Of a stretch of 64,000 bases of DNA, positions 16,587 through 24,403 are shown piece after piece. Below the pieces are notes generated by a model. It saw only the letters and a program-made list of their open reading frames with translations. It was not told the origin of the DNA and ran no database searches. Position 1 is the stretch's first letter. Every line of letters begins with the position of its first letter. The translations under genes were made by a program, and so were the position numbers. Origin of the DNA: Tsuneonella aeria (lineage in GTDB: Bacteria > Pseudomonadota > Alphaproteobacteria > Sphingomonadales > Sphingomonadaceae); contig NZ_WTZA01000001.1 in the NCBI RefSeq assembly GCF_009827495.1, forward strand, positions 1,116,001-1,180,000. Reading direction: 5' to 3'.

Positions 16587-18501
16587 GCACGATACCGTCC
16601 ACGGTGCCACGCGTAACCGCGTGGTATCCCGGGCGCGTCTTCGTGTAGATCCTGCGCGCGATCGGCTGGCCCCAGGCGCCTTCGTCCATCAGTGTCTGGA
16701 ACAGCGGCGCGACGAACTTGCGCCGGCCAACCTCGGTTAGAAAACGCTCCGCGAGCGGCACCGCCGGTTCATAGCGATTCTCCAGCGCGAGTTGGAGCCA
16801 CAGGAACAGTTCTTCGTTATTGCCGGTCGTGGACAGGCCCAGCCGCTCGTCGAGCAGGCGCAGCTCAGCCGTCGAAAGCTCGCGCGGTATCTTGGCGAGG
16901 AAGCGCTGGCGCTCCGCAGAGCTCCAGCTGCGCCACGCGGCGGGCGTGGTTGTTCGCATCCCTGCGGGGGTCGACGTGACAGCGCTGCGCTTGCTCGCAT
17001 AATCCGCCGCCGCCTGATCGACCGCGTCGAAGGCCGCCGGGTCCGGGCGCAGCACGTTCGCCGGCAGGCCTGGTGAATAGATCCATTCGCGCAAGCGCAG
17101 CGACTGCGCCTCAGCCGGGCTCCGCGCCAACCGCGTTTCCATGTCGGCGAGTATCATTGCCGAGGTTGCCGGCTGAAATGCATGCCGGTCGAACCACTGG
17201 CGCAGCCAAGCGTCGAAACGCTCGCGGCCAACCGCGTGCTCAAGTGTCCGCAGGAACGCCGCACCCTTGTCATAGACGATCGCGCTGCCCGCACCTTCCG
17301 TTCCATCGGGATGGTGGAGCGCCGTGCCAGGCGCGCTGTTGCCCACTTCGGCCAGGGTCTTCTCGATCTCCGCGAAGCTCAGCGCGGCTTCCTGCTCCGC
17401 CCGCTTCTCACCGTAGATTTCCTCGATGATCCGGTTCTCGAAGTAGCTTGTGACACCCTCATTCAGCCAGCTGTCGCCCCAGACGGCGTTGGTGACCAGG
17501 TTGCCGGACCACGAGTGCGCAAGTTCGTGCGCGACGAGCCCCGTCAGGCTCCGGTCGCCAGCAATGAACGTCGGCGTCAGGAAGGTCATCACCGGGTTTT
17601 CCATCCCCCCGTAAGGGAAGGACGGCGGCAGGACGATCATGTCGTAGCGACCCCAGTGATAGGGGCCGTAAAGCTTCTCCGCTTCGACGACCATCTTCTC
17701 GGTATCGGCGACCTCTGCCGCGGCGCGGGCCAGGACGGCAGGTTCCGCCCAGACTCCCGTACGCGGACCGATCGGATTAAAGTCGATATCACCCGCCGCG
17801 ATCGCGATCAGGTAGGGCGCGACTGGCTTGTCCATCGCGAAGCGGAACGCGCGGCGGCCATCGGCGAGCACTTCGGGCTCGCCCTGCCGGATGCCCGACA
17901 TGACCACGTCGAGCGGCTGCGGCGCCACGATGCGAGCGGTCCATGTCTGGCGAATCCCCGGGCTGTCCTGCGTGGGGATCCAGCTGCGATTGAGGATCGC
18001 CTGGCCCTGGCTGAACAGGAACGGGTGCTGCTTGCCCGCGGTCTGTTGCGGGCTGAGCCATTGCAACGCGTCGGCCTGCGGATTGGCGGTATATGTCACG
18101 ATGATACGCCGGGTATTACCGATGGTCACGGTCAGCGGCGCGCCCTTGCCTTCGACCGCACGGCCGACGGTGAACGGCAGTGCGTTGCCTGCGGCATCCG
18201 TCACCCGGTCGATCTTCAGCCCATCGGTATCGAGGACGATCTGGCTGGCGTCGGGCCGCGCAAGAATATCGAGCGCCGCGCTGCCCGCCAGCGCCTTGCG
18301 CGCGAAGTCGAGCGTGAGATCAAGGTCCACGTGCGTGACGCGCGCTTCCTGCGGACGCGCGAAGGTAGAACTGTCAACTGCATCGGGCGTGGTCAGGATG
18401 GGAGCAACCATCCGCTCGGCCGAAGCAGGCGGCGCGTCGCGAGTGGTCGTGCAGGCAGCAGTGGCGAGAAGTAGTGCAAGGCAGGAAATGGCGCGGCGCA
18501 T
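16573..18501 (-). CDS. M1 family aminopeptidase, lipoprotein
   Basis: This is a zinc aminopeptidase of the M1 family, leukotriene-A4-hydrolase-like branch. From the ATG at 18501 it has 642 residues and a lipoprotein signal (LLATAAC, lipidated Cys17). The substrate-binding GGMEN is at 298-302, the zinc site HELAH at 325-329 with the third ligand Glu348 in WLNEGV. The C-terminal part is an all-helical domain as in LTA4 hydrolase. It probably trims peptides in the periplasm, tethered to the membrane. An in-frame ATG 13 codons upstream would spoil the lipoprotein signal. Its 3' end overlaps the convergent DUF2474 gene by 14 bases. Confidence 0.93.
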   Translation of the reverse strand: MRRAISCLALLLATAACTTTRDAPPASAERMVAPILTTPDAVDSSTFARPQEARVTHVDLDLTLDFARKALAGSAALDILARPDASQIVLDTDGLKIDRVTDAAGNALPFTVGRAVEGKGAPLTVTIGNTRRIIVTYTANPQADALQWLSPQQTAGKQHPFLFSQGQAILNRSWIPTQDSPGIRQTWTARIVAPQPLDVVMSGIRQGEPEVLADGRRAFRFAMDKPVAPYLIAIAAGDIDFNPIGPRTGVWAEPAVLARAAAEVADTEKMVVEAEKLYGPYHWGRYDMIVLPPSFPYGGMENPVMTFLTPTFIAGDRSLTGLVAHELAHSWSGNLVTNAVWGDSWLNEGVTSYFENRIIEEIYGEKRAEQEAALSFAEIEKTLAEVGNSAPGTALHHPDGTEGAGSAIVYDKGAAFLRTLEHAVGRERFDAWLRQWFDRHAFQPATSAMILADMETRLARSPAEAQSLRLREWIYSPGLPANVLRPDPAAFDAVDQAAADYASKRSAVTSTPAGMRTTTPAAWRSWSSAERQRFLAKIPRELSTAELRLLDERLGLSTTGNNEELFLWLQLALENRYEPAVPLAERFLTEVGRRKFVAPLFQTLMDEGAWGQPIARRIYTKTRPGYHAVTRGTVDGIVLKKG

Positions 18502-18617
18502 GGTAATCCTCTGGATCGATATCGTTCTACAACTTCGCATGGCGAGCAGGCGCCGTGCGGCAAGCTCGGCGCGCAGGCGGGAAAATCTTACATTTCGTCA
18601 GCGGTGCGGGATGCCTC

Positions 18618-19475
18618 TCACGTCCATATCACCTCCGGGGGCAGGCTCATCAGGATCGCATCGATGTTGCCCCCTGTCTTCAGGCCGAACAGGGTGCCCC
18701 GGTCATAGACCAGGTTGAACTCGGCGTACCGCCCGCGCCATTCCAGTTGCTGCTGCTTTTCCGCCGGTGTGAACGCGGTGGCCATGCGGCGCCGGACGAG
18801 CTTTGGAAAGACGTCCAGAAACGCCCGGCCGACATCCTGCGTGAACGCGAAATTGCGGTCCCATGCGGAATCGTCCGTACATTCCAGGTGATCGTAGAAG
18901 ATCCCGCCTACTCCGCGGTGGACGCCGCGATGGGGGATGAAGAAGTATTCATCGGCCCACTTGGAAAAACGGTCGTAATAGGTGGGATTGTGGCCCGCGC
19001 ACGCGGCGCGGAACGCCGCGTGAAATTCCGCCGTATCGTCTTCGTACGGGATTGGCGGATTGAGGTCTGCCCCCCCACCGAACCATGCCGTGCTCGTCGT
19101 CAGGAAACGGGTGTTCATATGCACCGCGGGCACGTGCGGATTGGCCATGTGCGCCACCAGGCTGATGCCCGTCGCCGTGAAGCCGGGGGAATCGTCGCTG
19201 GCCCCATTGATGGACGCGGCAAAGCCGGGCGCGAAATTTCCGTGAACGGTGGAAACGTTGACGCCGACTTTCTCGAACACCTGGCCCTTCATCACCGCGC
19301 GGGTCCCACCGCCGGGATCGTCGTTACCTTCCTCTTCGCGGCGCCAGGGGGTGTATTCGAACGCGGCATCTGAGCCTGCCTCTCGCTCGATCGCCTCGAA
19401 CTCGGCGCAGATGCTGTCTCGCAAGGTTTCAAACCAATCGCGGGCGCGGACGGTGTGCGGGGTCCAGTCTGTCAT
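18618..19475 (-). CDS. hemF: Oxygen-dependent coproporphyrinogen III oxidase
   Basis: HemF converts coproporphyrinogen III to protoporphyrinogen IX with molecular oxygen in haem synthesis. The 285-residue protein contains the conserved FGGGADLNPPIPYEDD, the IPHRGVHRGVGGIFYDHLE region and the C-terminal YAEFNLVYDRGTLFGLKTGG and LMSLPPEVIW. These are strong family signatures. The ATG at 19475 (MTDWTPHT) is favoured over one at 19523, which lies inside the divergently oriented pdeM gene. Haem made here may serve the nearby cydAB oxidase, though nothing shows direct co-regulation. Confidence 0.96.
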   Translation of the reverse strand: MTDWTPHTVRARDWFETLRDSICAEFEAIEREAGSDAAFEYTPWRREEEGNDDPGGGTRAVMKGQVFEKVGVNVSTVHGNFAPGFAASINGASDDSPGFTATGISLVAHMANPHVPAVHMNTRFLTTSTAWFGGGADLNPPIPYEDDTAEFHAAFRAACAGHNPTYYDRFSKWADEYFFIPHRGVHRGVGGIFYDHLECTDDSAWDRNFAFTQDVGRAFLDVFPKLVRRRMATAFTPAEKQQQLEWRGRYAEFNLVYDRGTLFGLKTGGNIDAILMSLPPEVIWT

Positions 19476-19521
19476 GCCGCGACCCTTGCCAAGGCGCATC
19501 CGCTGGGGCAAGAGCCGGCCC

Positions 19522-20244
19522 ATGGTTCCCGTTTCGTTCGCTCCGTTCGAGTTCTGCGGCGAAGAGTTCGCGATCGCGCAGGGTCGTGCGCTGTACTGGC
19601 CGCGCGAAGGGGCGCTGCTGGTTGCGGACCTGCACCTCGAAAAAGCCAGCTTCTTCGCGGGCCATGGCCAGATGCTGCCGCCCTACGACAGCCGGGAGAC
19701 GCTGGAGCGGGTGGCGCTTGCTATCCGCGAAACCGGGGCGCGGCGGGTCTATACGCTGGGTGACAACTTCCACGATTCGCGGGGCCTCAATCGGTTGGAA
19801 CCGCACGCCGCAGGTATGCTCGCCGCCCTGACCCGCGCGACGGACTGGGTGTGGATCACGGGCAACCACGACATTGGCAAGGATGGCCACGCGATGGAGA
19901 CGGGCGCCGGCGGAACCATCGTTGACGAACTTGTGCTGGCGGGACTCGTGCTTCGCCACCGGGCCAAACGGGGTGAAGCCCGGCCGGAACTGTCCGGCCA
20001 CTATCACCCGCGGCTGCACCTCACGGTGCGGGAACGGCGTATTCGCCGCCCTTGCGCAGTCGTAAGCGCCAATGGCGCGGGCTGCGGCCGCATGATCCTT
20101 CCCGCATTCGGCACGCTGACGGGCGGCATGGACGCGGCCGATCCGGAGATTCTGGGCGCCCTCCAACCGGCGCGGGCGATCGACGCCATGGTGCCCGCTG
20201 GTGGCAAACTCGCCACATTCCCGCTCTGGCGTGCGGCGGCCTGA
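19522..20244 (+). CDS. pdeM: Ligase-associated DNA damage response metallophosphoesterase
   Basis: This 240-residue protein is a calcineurin-like metallophosphoesterase with the full set of metal motifs: Asp36-His38 in LLVADLHLEKASF, Asp81 in LGDNFHD, Asn115-His116 in GNHDIG, and GHYHP near residue 160. This arrangement and length match PdeM. PdeM is usually encoded with an ATP-dependent DNA ligase and a helicase (the Lhr/LigD-like repair set), but those genes are not nearby here. It is divergent from hemF; the two starts are only 46 bases apart. The family assignment is firm, the repair role is inferred. Confidence 0.85.
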   Translation: MVPVSFAPFEFCGEEFAIAQGRALYWPREGALLVADLHLEKASFFAGHGQMLPPYDSRETLERVALAIRETGARRVYTLGDNFHDSRGLNRLEPHAAGMLAALTRATDWVWITGNHDIGKDGHAMETGAGGTIVDELVLAGLVLRHRAKRGEARPELSGHYHPRLHLTVRERRIRRPCAVVSANGAGCGRMILPAFGTLTGGMDAADPEILGALQPARAIDAMVPAGGKLATFPLWRAAA

Positions 20245-20322
20245 ACGGCGCCCCTTCCGTCGGGCGCAGTTTCTCCCTAAGTAGCGGCCCCGATACCTCG
20301 GCAAATTTCAGGAGACTCGACT

Positions 20323-20865
20323 ATAGCCCGTCCCCCCCGGCGCATGCTGGCCCCGCCCGTCAAGAGCGGCCCGCGCTACGATACCATGATCCAGTCCGAC
20401 AAGGTTCGCGTCATTGACGAAAATGGCGAAAACCTGGGCGTGATGTACACGCGCGAAGCGATCGAACAGGCCAACGAAATTGGCCTCAACCTGGTCGAAA
20501 TCTCGCCCAACGCCGATCCGCCGGTGGCCAAGTTCCTCGACGTCGGCAAGCACCGGTACGAGGCGCAGAAGAAGGCGAACGCCGCGCGCAAGACGCAGAA
20601 GACGCAGGACATCAAAGAGATCAAGATGCGTCCCAACATCGACGATCACGATTACGATGTGAAGATGCGCAGCCTGTTCAAGTTCATCGGCGAAGGTGAC
20701 AAGGTCAAGATGACCCTGCGGTTCCGCGGTCGCGAAATGGCGCACCAGGAGCTTGGCATGGACCTGCTGAAGCGGGTGCAGGAAGACTCGGCCGAAGTTG
20801 CCAAGGTAGAAGCCTATCCGCGCCTCGAAGGGCGCCAGATGTTGATGGTGCTGTCACCCAAGTAA
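20323..20865 (+). CDS. infC: Translation initiation factor IF-3, probable ATA start
   Basis: IF-3 binds the 30S subunit, blocks 50S joining and discriminates against non-AUG starts. The protein has [31 protein letters not shown] and YGKHRYE-like sequence ([11 protein letters not shown]) in the N-domain, then [16 protein letters not shown] in the C-domain. The first ATG (20344) has only a C-rich stretch before it, while an AGGAG at 20310-20314 sits eight bases before an in-frame ATA at 20323, giving the usual alphaproteobacterial N-terminus [11 protein letters not shown]. So I place the start at ATA (180 residues). A rare start lets IF-3 repress itself, as shown for AUU in E. coli. rpmI and rplT do not follow. 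Confidence 0.9.
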   Translation: MARPPRRMLAPPVKSGPRYDTMIQSDKVRVIDENGENLGVMYTREAIEQANEIGLNLVEISPNADPPVAKFLDVGKHRYEAQKKANAARKTQKTQDIKEIKMRPNIDDHDYDVKMRSLFKFIGEGDKVKMTLRFRGREMAHQELGMDLLKRVQEDSAEVAKVEAYPRLEGRQMLMVLSPK

Positions 20866-20925
20866 GGAACCGCGTGGCGGCCCGGTGGATTTCAACGCCG
20901 ACTGGGCCGCAACCGGAGACGTCCC

Positions 20926-21525
20926 ATGAAACGTATCGCGGCGACGGCGCTGTTTCTGGGCGCCGCGGCGCTTGGCGCTTGCCGGCAGGACTTGGCGCGC
21001 GCACCCGATGCGGCAGAAACCGGCGATCGCGCAGCTACCTCTGCCGAGACGCCATCCTCACCCCCCTCACCTCCCTCGCCTCATGTGTCCACAAGGCCGG
21101 ATCAGGCGGACGACCGATATCCCGATCTCGCCCCGCCCGTTCTCACCCTCGAAGCGGAACGCGGCGTGACGGGCGCCCGCAATTTGCTCGTATCCTGGGC
21201 GCGAGCCATTGAACTCGAGGAGTTCGGCCAGGCGTGGACCTTGCTGAGCGAACAGGATCGGGCGAAGTGGACCAGGCAGGAATGGCTGCGCATGTTCGCA
21301 GATCTCGACCGGATCACGGTGGCCGTGCCCGAGGGGACAATGCAAGGTGCCGCGGGCTCGCTTTACTACGAAAGCCCTGTCACGATAACCGCGACCGACC
21401 ACGATGGCCGTCCGGTGCGCTACGAGGGGGAGGCAGTGCTGCGCCGCGTGAACGATGTCGAGGGCGCCACGGCGGCGCAGTTACGCTGGCACTTCGAGCG
21501 CCTGACGCTCGATTGGACACATTGA
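20926..21525 (+). CDS. Hypothetical lipoprotein
   Basis: This 199-residue protein has a lipoprotein signal ending LGAC (Cys19), a disordered Ser/Pro/Thr-rich stretch (about 20-65, with PSSPPSPPSP), and a compact C-terminal part (about 78-199) containing RNLLVSWARAIELEEF, QAWTLLSEQDRAKW and VTITATDHDGRPVRYEGEAVLRR. The C-terminal part resembles small NTF2-like or DUF4440-like folds, but that is only impression. It follows infC by 60 bases in the same direction. Its stop is three bases before the structured leader of the next gene. Confidence 0.75.
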   Translation: MKRIAATALFLGAAALGACRQDLARAPDAAETGDRAATSAETPSSPPSPPSPHVSTRPDQADDRYPDLAPPVLTLEAERGVTGARNLLVSWARAIELEEFGQAWTLLSEQDRAKWTRQEWLRMFADLDRITVAVPEGTMQGAAGSLYYESPVTITATDHDGRPVRYEGEAVLRRVNDVEGATAAQLRWHFERLTLDWTH

Positions 21526-21527
21526 GA

Positions 21528-21638
21528 GGGCGCTCGCGTGTTTCGGCGCGGTTGAAAACGGCCGCACGCGGCGGTAAGCGCGCCGGGTCCGGCGAGCCGG
21601 TGGAGATGCCCCCTGCGGAGGTTAGGGTGCGAGCGCCC
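21528..21638 (+). promoter_or_regulatory. Structured leader RNA, riboswitch-like, unidentified
   Basis: A perfect 10-bp stem (GGGCGCTCGC at 21528-21537 with GCGAGCGCCC at 21629-21638) closes a 91-base region that can form three internal helices: 21545-21550 with 21579-21584 (holding a GCCG/CGGC hairpin), a CCGG/CCGG hairpin at 21589-21600, and a short CCT/AGG hairpin near 21612-21622. It ends 62 bases before the start of the cystathionine gamma-synthase gene. The overall plan is like a metabolite riboswitch. I could not match it to the SAM, SAH, cobalamin or TPP motifs. Confidence 0.45.
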
Positions 21639-21700
21639 CGGCCCTTGTCGTCCTTCCGCTCCCGCCTCCCTGGGAGCTTCGGCACTCAAGGACCGCACAC

Positions 21701-22993
21701 ATGTCCGATACCCCCTCCCGCAAACCCAAGGCCACAATCACCGAAATCGCTGGCCGACCGCTGAAGCCCAGCACGTTGATGATGGGTGCGGGTTACGATC
21801 CGGCCTTGTCCGAAGGCAGCCTGAAGCCGCCGATGTTCCTGACCAGCACGTTCGCGTTCGAAAGCGCGGCGGCGGGCAAACATCACTTCGAGGGGATCAC
21901 CGGCAAGCGGCCCGGCGGCGCGGACGGCCTTGTCTATTCGCGTTTCAACGGTCCGAACCAGGAAATCCTGGAAGCGCGCCTTTCGATCTGGGACGGTGCG
22001 GAGGACGCGCTGTGCTTTTCCAGCGGGATGACCGCGATCTGCGTCCTCATGCTCGCCCTCTGCTCCGCCGGTGATGTCATCGTGCATTCCGGCCCGCTCT
22101 ACGCAGCAAGCGAAGGCTTCGTGGCAAAGACGTTGAGCCGGTTCGGCATCACCTATGTCGATTTCCCGGCCGGCGCGAACCGCGCCGAACTCGACGCGGT
22201 AATGGCCAAGGCCAAGGCGCAGGCGGAGACGCAGGGCGGCAAGGTTGCCATGATCTATCTCGAAAGCCCGGCGAATCCGACGAATGCCCTCGTCGACGTC
22301 GAGGCCGTGCGCGATGCGCGCGATGCCGCCTTCGGCGCGGAATGCCCGATCGCTATCGACAATACCTTCCTCGGCCCGCTCTGGTCGCGTCCGCTGGATC
22401 ACGGGGCCGACATCGTCGTCTATTCCTTGACCAAGTACGTCGGTGGCCATTCCGACTTGGTGGCCGGCAGCGTATCGGGCGCCAAAAAGTGGATGACGCC
22501 GGTGCGGATGCTCCGCAACACGATGGGCGGGATAGCCGATCCCAACACCGCCTGGATGCTGCTCCGCAGCCTGGAGACGGTGGAGCTTCGCATGAGCCGG
22601 GCGGGCGAGAATGCGGAGAAGATCTGCGCGTTCCTGAAGGACCACCCCAAGGTGGAAGGCCTGGGTTACCTCGGCATGATCGACGATCCCCGTCAGCAGG
22701 ATATCTATCGCCGCCACTGCACGGGCGCGGGCAGCACCTTTTCGGTATTCATCAAGGGCGGCGAGGCGGAATGCTTCCGGTTCCTCGACGCGCTGACGAT
22801 CGCCAAGCTGGCGGTAAGCCTGGGCGGCACGGAAACGCTGGCGAGCCACCCGGCGTCGATGACACACCTGTCGGTGCCCAATGCACGCAAGGAGTTGCTG
22901 GGCATTTCGGACAACCTGGTACGGATCAGCATCGGGATCGAAGATGCCGACGATCTCATCGCCGACTTCTCGCAGGCGCTGGACGCGGTCTAG
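21701..22993 (+). CDS. Cystathionine gamma-synthase family PLP enzyme
   Basis: This is a PLP-dependent trans-sulfuration enzyme of 430 residues. The PLP lysine is Lys245 in YSLTKYVGGHSD. Other core features are YSRFNGPNQ, FSSGMTAI and IYLESPANPTN, and AIDNTFLGPLWSRPLDHGAD just before the lysine. The family includes cystathionine gamma-synthase, gamma-lyase, methionine gamma-lyase and O-succinylhomoserine sulfhydrylase. Sequence alone does not decide which reaction it runs; its N-terminal extension (ITEIAGRPLKPST) is typical of the alphaproteobacterial subgroup. It is preceded by a leader RNA that could sense methionine-pathway metabolites, though no ligand is shown. Confidence 0.9.
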   Translation: MSDTPSRKPKATITEIAGRPLKPSTLMMGAGYDPALSEGSLKPPMFLTSTFAFESAAAGKHHFEGITGKRPGGADGLVYSRFNGPNQEILEARLSIWDGAEDALCFSSGMTAICVLMLALCSAGDVIVHSGPLYAASEGFVAKTLSRFGITYVDFPAGANRAELDAVMAKAKAQAETQGGKVAMIYLESPANPTNALVDVEAVRDARDAAFGAECPIAIDNTFLGPLWSRPLDHGADIVVYSLTKYVGGHSDLVAGSVSGAKKWMTPVRMLRNTMGGIADPNTAWMLLRSLETVELRMSRAGENAEKICAFLKDHPKVEGLGYLGMIDDPRQQDIYRRHCTGAGSTFSVFIKGGEAECFRFLDALTIAKLAVSLGGTETLASHPASMTHLSVPNARKELLGISDNLVRISIGIEDADDLIADFSQALDAV

Positions 22994-22994
22994 G

Positions 22995-23528
22995 TCAACC
23001 CTTCCATTCGCGCCGTTCTTCGGCCTGCCGGAGAACTTCATAAGCGAGCTGCAATTTCTGAAACTCGGCGGCAGCTGCGGCGTCGCCGGGTTTCACGTCA
23101 GGGTGAACTTTCTTGGCCATGTCGCGCCAGGCCTTCTTGATGGCGGCGAAATCTGCGTCACTGTCCAGCTGCAACAGTTCCAGAGCGCGCATCTCGTCCG
23201 CACTGCGGCTCCCATCCCCACTGCCGCCCCACCCATAGTGTGATGCGCTTGCATAGCCGTCGTTGTCGCGCTGCTCGTTGCGCGCCCGTTCTGCCGCCTC
23301 TTCCTTGTCGAGCCCCTCGAAATAGTCCCACTTGCTGTTGTACTCGGCCGCGTGTCGCTGGCAAAAGTACCATCGCTCAGGATTGTTCGGGCTTTTTGGC
23401 GCTGGACAGTTGCCAGGTTCTTCGCACCCATGCCGGTCGCACAGGCGCACGGTCGTTGCCTCCCTCGATGCACCGTAGCCGCGCCACCGGGGAAATCCCC
23501 AATCCTGTGAACGGCGCGCGCCTACCAT
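22995..23528 (-). CDS. J-domain protein with an N-terminal Cys cluster
   Basis: The 177-residue protein has a C-terminal J domain (about 113-172: ALELLQLDSDADFAAIKKAW, then HPD at 142-144, then KLQLAYEVL). J domains stimulate Hsp70 (DnaK) ATPase. The N-terminal half has four cysteines, Cys30, Cys35, Cys41 and Cys56, with nearby His, which could bind zinc (RLCDRHGCEEPGNC and YFCQRHAAEYN). It is not DnaJ itself: it lacks the G/F and CXXCXGXG regions. The ATG at 23528 is chosen because the upstream 30 codons look non-coding. It ends one base after the convergent PLP enzyme gene. Confidence 0.8.
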   Translation of the reverse strand: MVGARRSQDWGFPRWRGYGASREATTVRLCDRHGCEEPGNCPAPKSPNNPERWYFCQRHAAEYNSKWDYFEGLDKEEAAERARNEQRDNDGYASASHYGWGGSGDGSRSADEMRALELLQLDSDADFAAIKKAWRDMAKKVHPDVKPGDAAAAAEFQKLQLAYEVLRQAEERREWKG

Positions 23529-23650
23529 CTGGAAAAACCTGCTTTCATTAATCGCACGTAAGGCCCCGGTTCGCCAAAGGGAAGGCGCGTGAGGCTGCGC
23601 GAAACAGCTTTGTTGCAATGCAATAATAAGGTTGCTAATCGAAACCCGTC

Positions 23651-23833
23651 ATGTCCAGAAATAGTCCTCAAGTCATTCTCGCAGCAGCTGCATCGGTCCT
23701 TGCGCTGTCAGCGCTGGCCATTGCCGCGCCCACGATCGCAGATCGCGCGGACGGCAGCGCGAGCCTGGCGCCCCTGACGGCCGGATTGCCGACGGCGGAC
23801 CTGCCCGCGCTGCCGCTGCTCCTTCCCCGCTAG
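23651..23833 (+). CDS. Short exported peptide, uncertain
   Basis: This 60-residue frame starts MSRNSPQVILAAAASVLALS and continues ALAIAAPTIADRADGSA, a plausible signal peptide with a cut near residue 26. The remainder is Leu/Pro/Ala-rich (ADLPALPLLLPR). No Shine-Dalgarno sequence is well placed (an AAGG lies about 20 bases away). It converges on pal, sharing its last four bases. I rate it as a possible real small gene, but the frame may be accidental. Confidence 0.4.
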   Translation: MSRNSPQVILAAAASVLALSALAIAAPTIADRADGSASLAPLTAGLPTADLPALPLLLPR

Positions 23834-24345
23834 TTGATTACGACCGATACGGCGCGACGGTTCTGCGCCCACGCGGCTTCGTTGGATCCCAGGGCGGACG
23901 GGCGCTCCTTGCCATAGCTGACGGTGCTGATGCGGTTCGCCGCGACACCCAGGCTCACAAGGTAATTCTTGGCCGCGTTGGCCCGGCGTTCGCCCAGCGC
24001 CAGGTTGTATTCGCGCGTTCCGCGTTCGTCCGCATGACCTTCGATCGTGACCGAAATCTGGGGGTACTGGGCCAGATATTGCGCCTGGGATTGCAGCGCC
24101 GCGGCATCCGCCGAATCGACGTTGTACTGATCGGTGTCGAAGTAGATCACGTTCTGCCCAGCCACAGCGTTCACGAAATGCGCCTGCGTGCCAAGCACGG
24201 CCGCGCCCGTATCCCCACCAGTGGACGGTCCGCCCGTGACGGCCGGGCTGGGTTCCGGCGGAAGCGATGCGGGCGGTTCCTTCTTGCACGCACCCAGGAT
24301 TGCCGCGCTGGCAAGCAATGTCGCGATGGCGATCTGGCGGTTCAT
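23830..24345 (-). CDS. pal: Peptidoglycan-associated lipoprotein Pal
   Basis: Pal anchors the outer membrane to peptidoglycan and is part of the Tol-Pal complex active at division. The 171-residue protein has a lipobox LGAC with Cys20, a Pro-rich linker, and an OmpA-like domain with VIYFDTDQYNVDS, TIEGHADERGTREYNLALGERRA and ISYGKERP-like sequence (TVSYGKERPSALG). Its gene is last in the ybgC-tolQRAB-pal order and starts 58 bases after the tolB stop. Confidence 0.97.
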   Translation of the reverse strand: MNRQIAIATLLASAAILGACKKEPPASLPPEPSPAVTGGPSTGGDTGAAVLGTQAHFVNAVAGQNVIYFDTDQYNVDSADAAALQSQAQYLAQYPQISVTIEGHADERGTREYNLALGERRANAAKNYLVSLGVAANRISTVSYGKERPSALGSNEAAWAQNRRAVSVVIN

Positions 24346-24403
24346 GAAAATCTCCTTGATTGTAGTCCGATTATCGGCGCGGCCCGTTGTGAACTGAATG
24401 CTC

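Noticed and set aside
21541-21640. Known SAM, SAH, cobalamin or TPP riboswitch at the leader before the PLP enzyme gene
   Set aside because: I looked for the core motifs (such as the SAM-I GGGA and GCAACC blocks and the cobalamin GCCACTG box) and did not find them, so I report only an unidentified structured leader.
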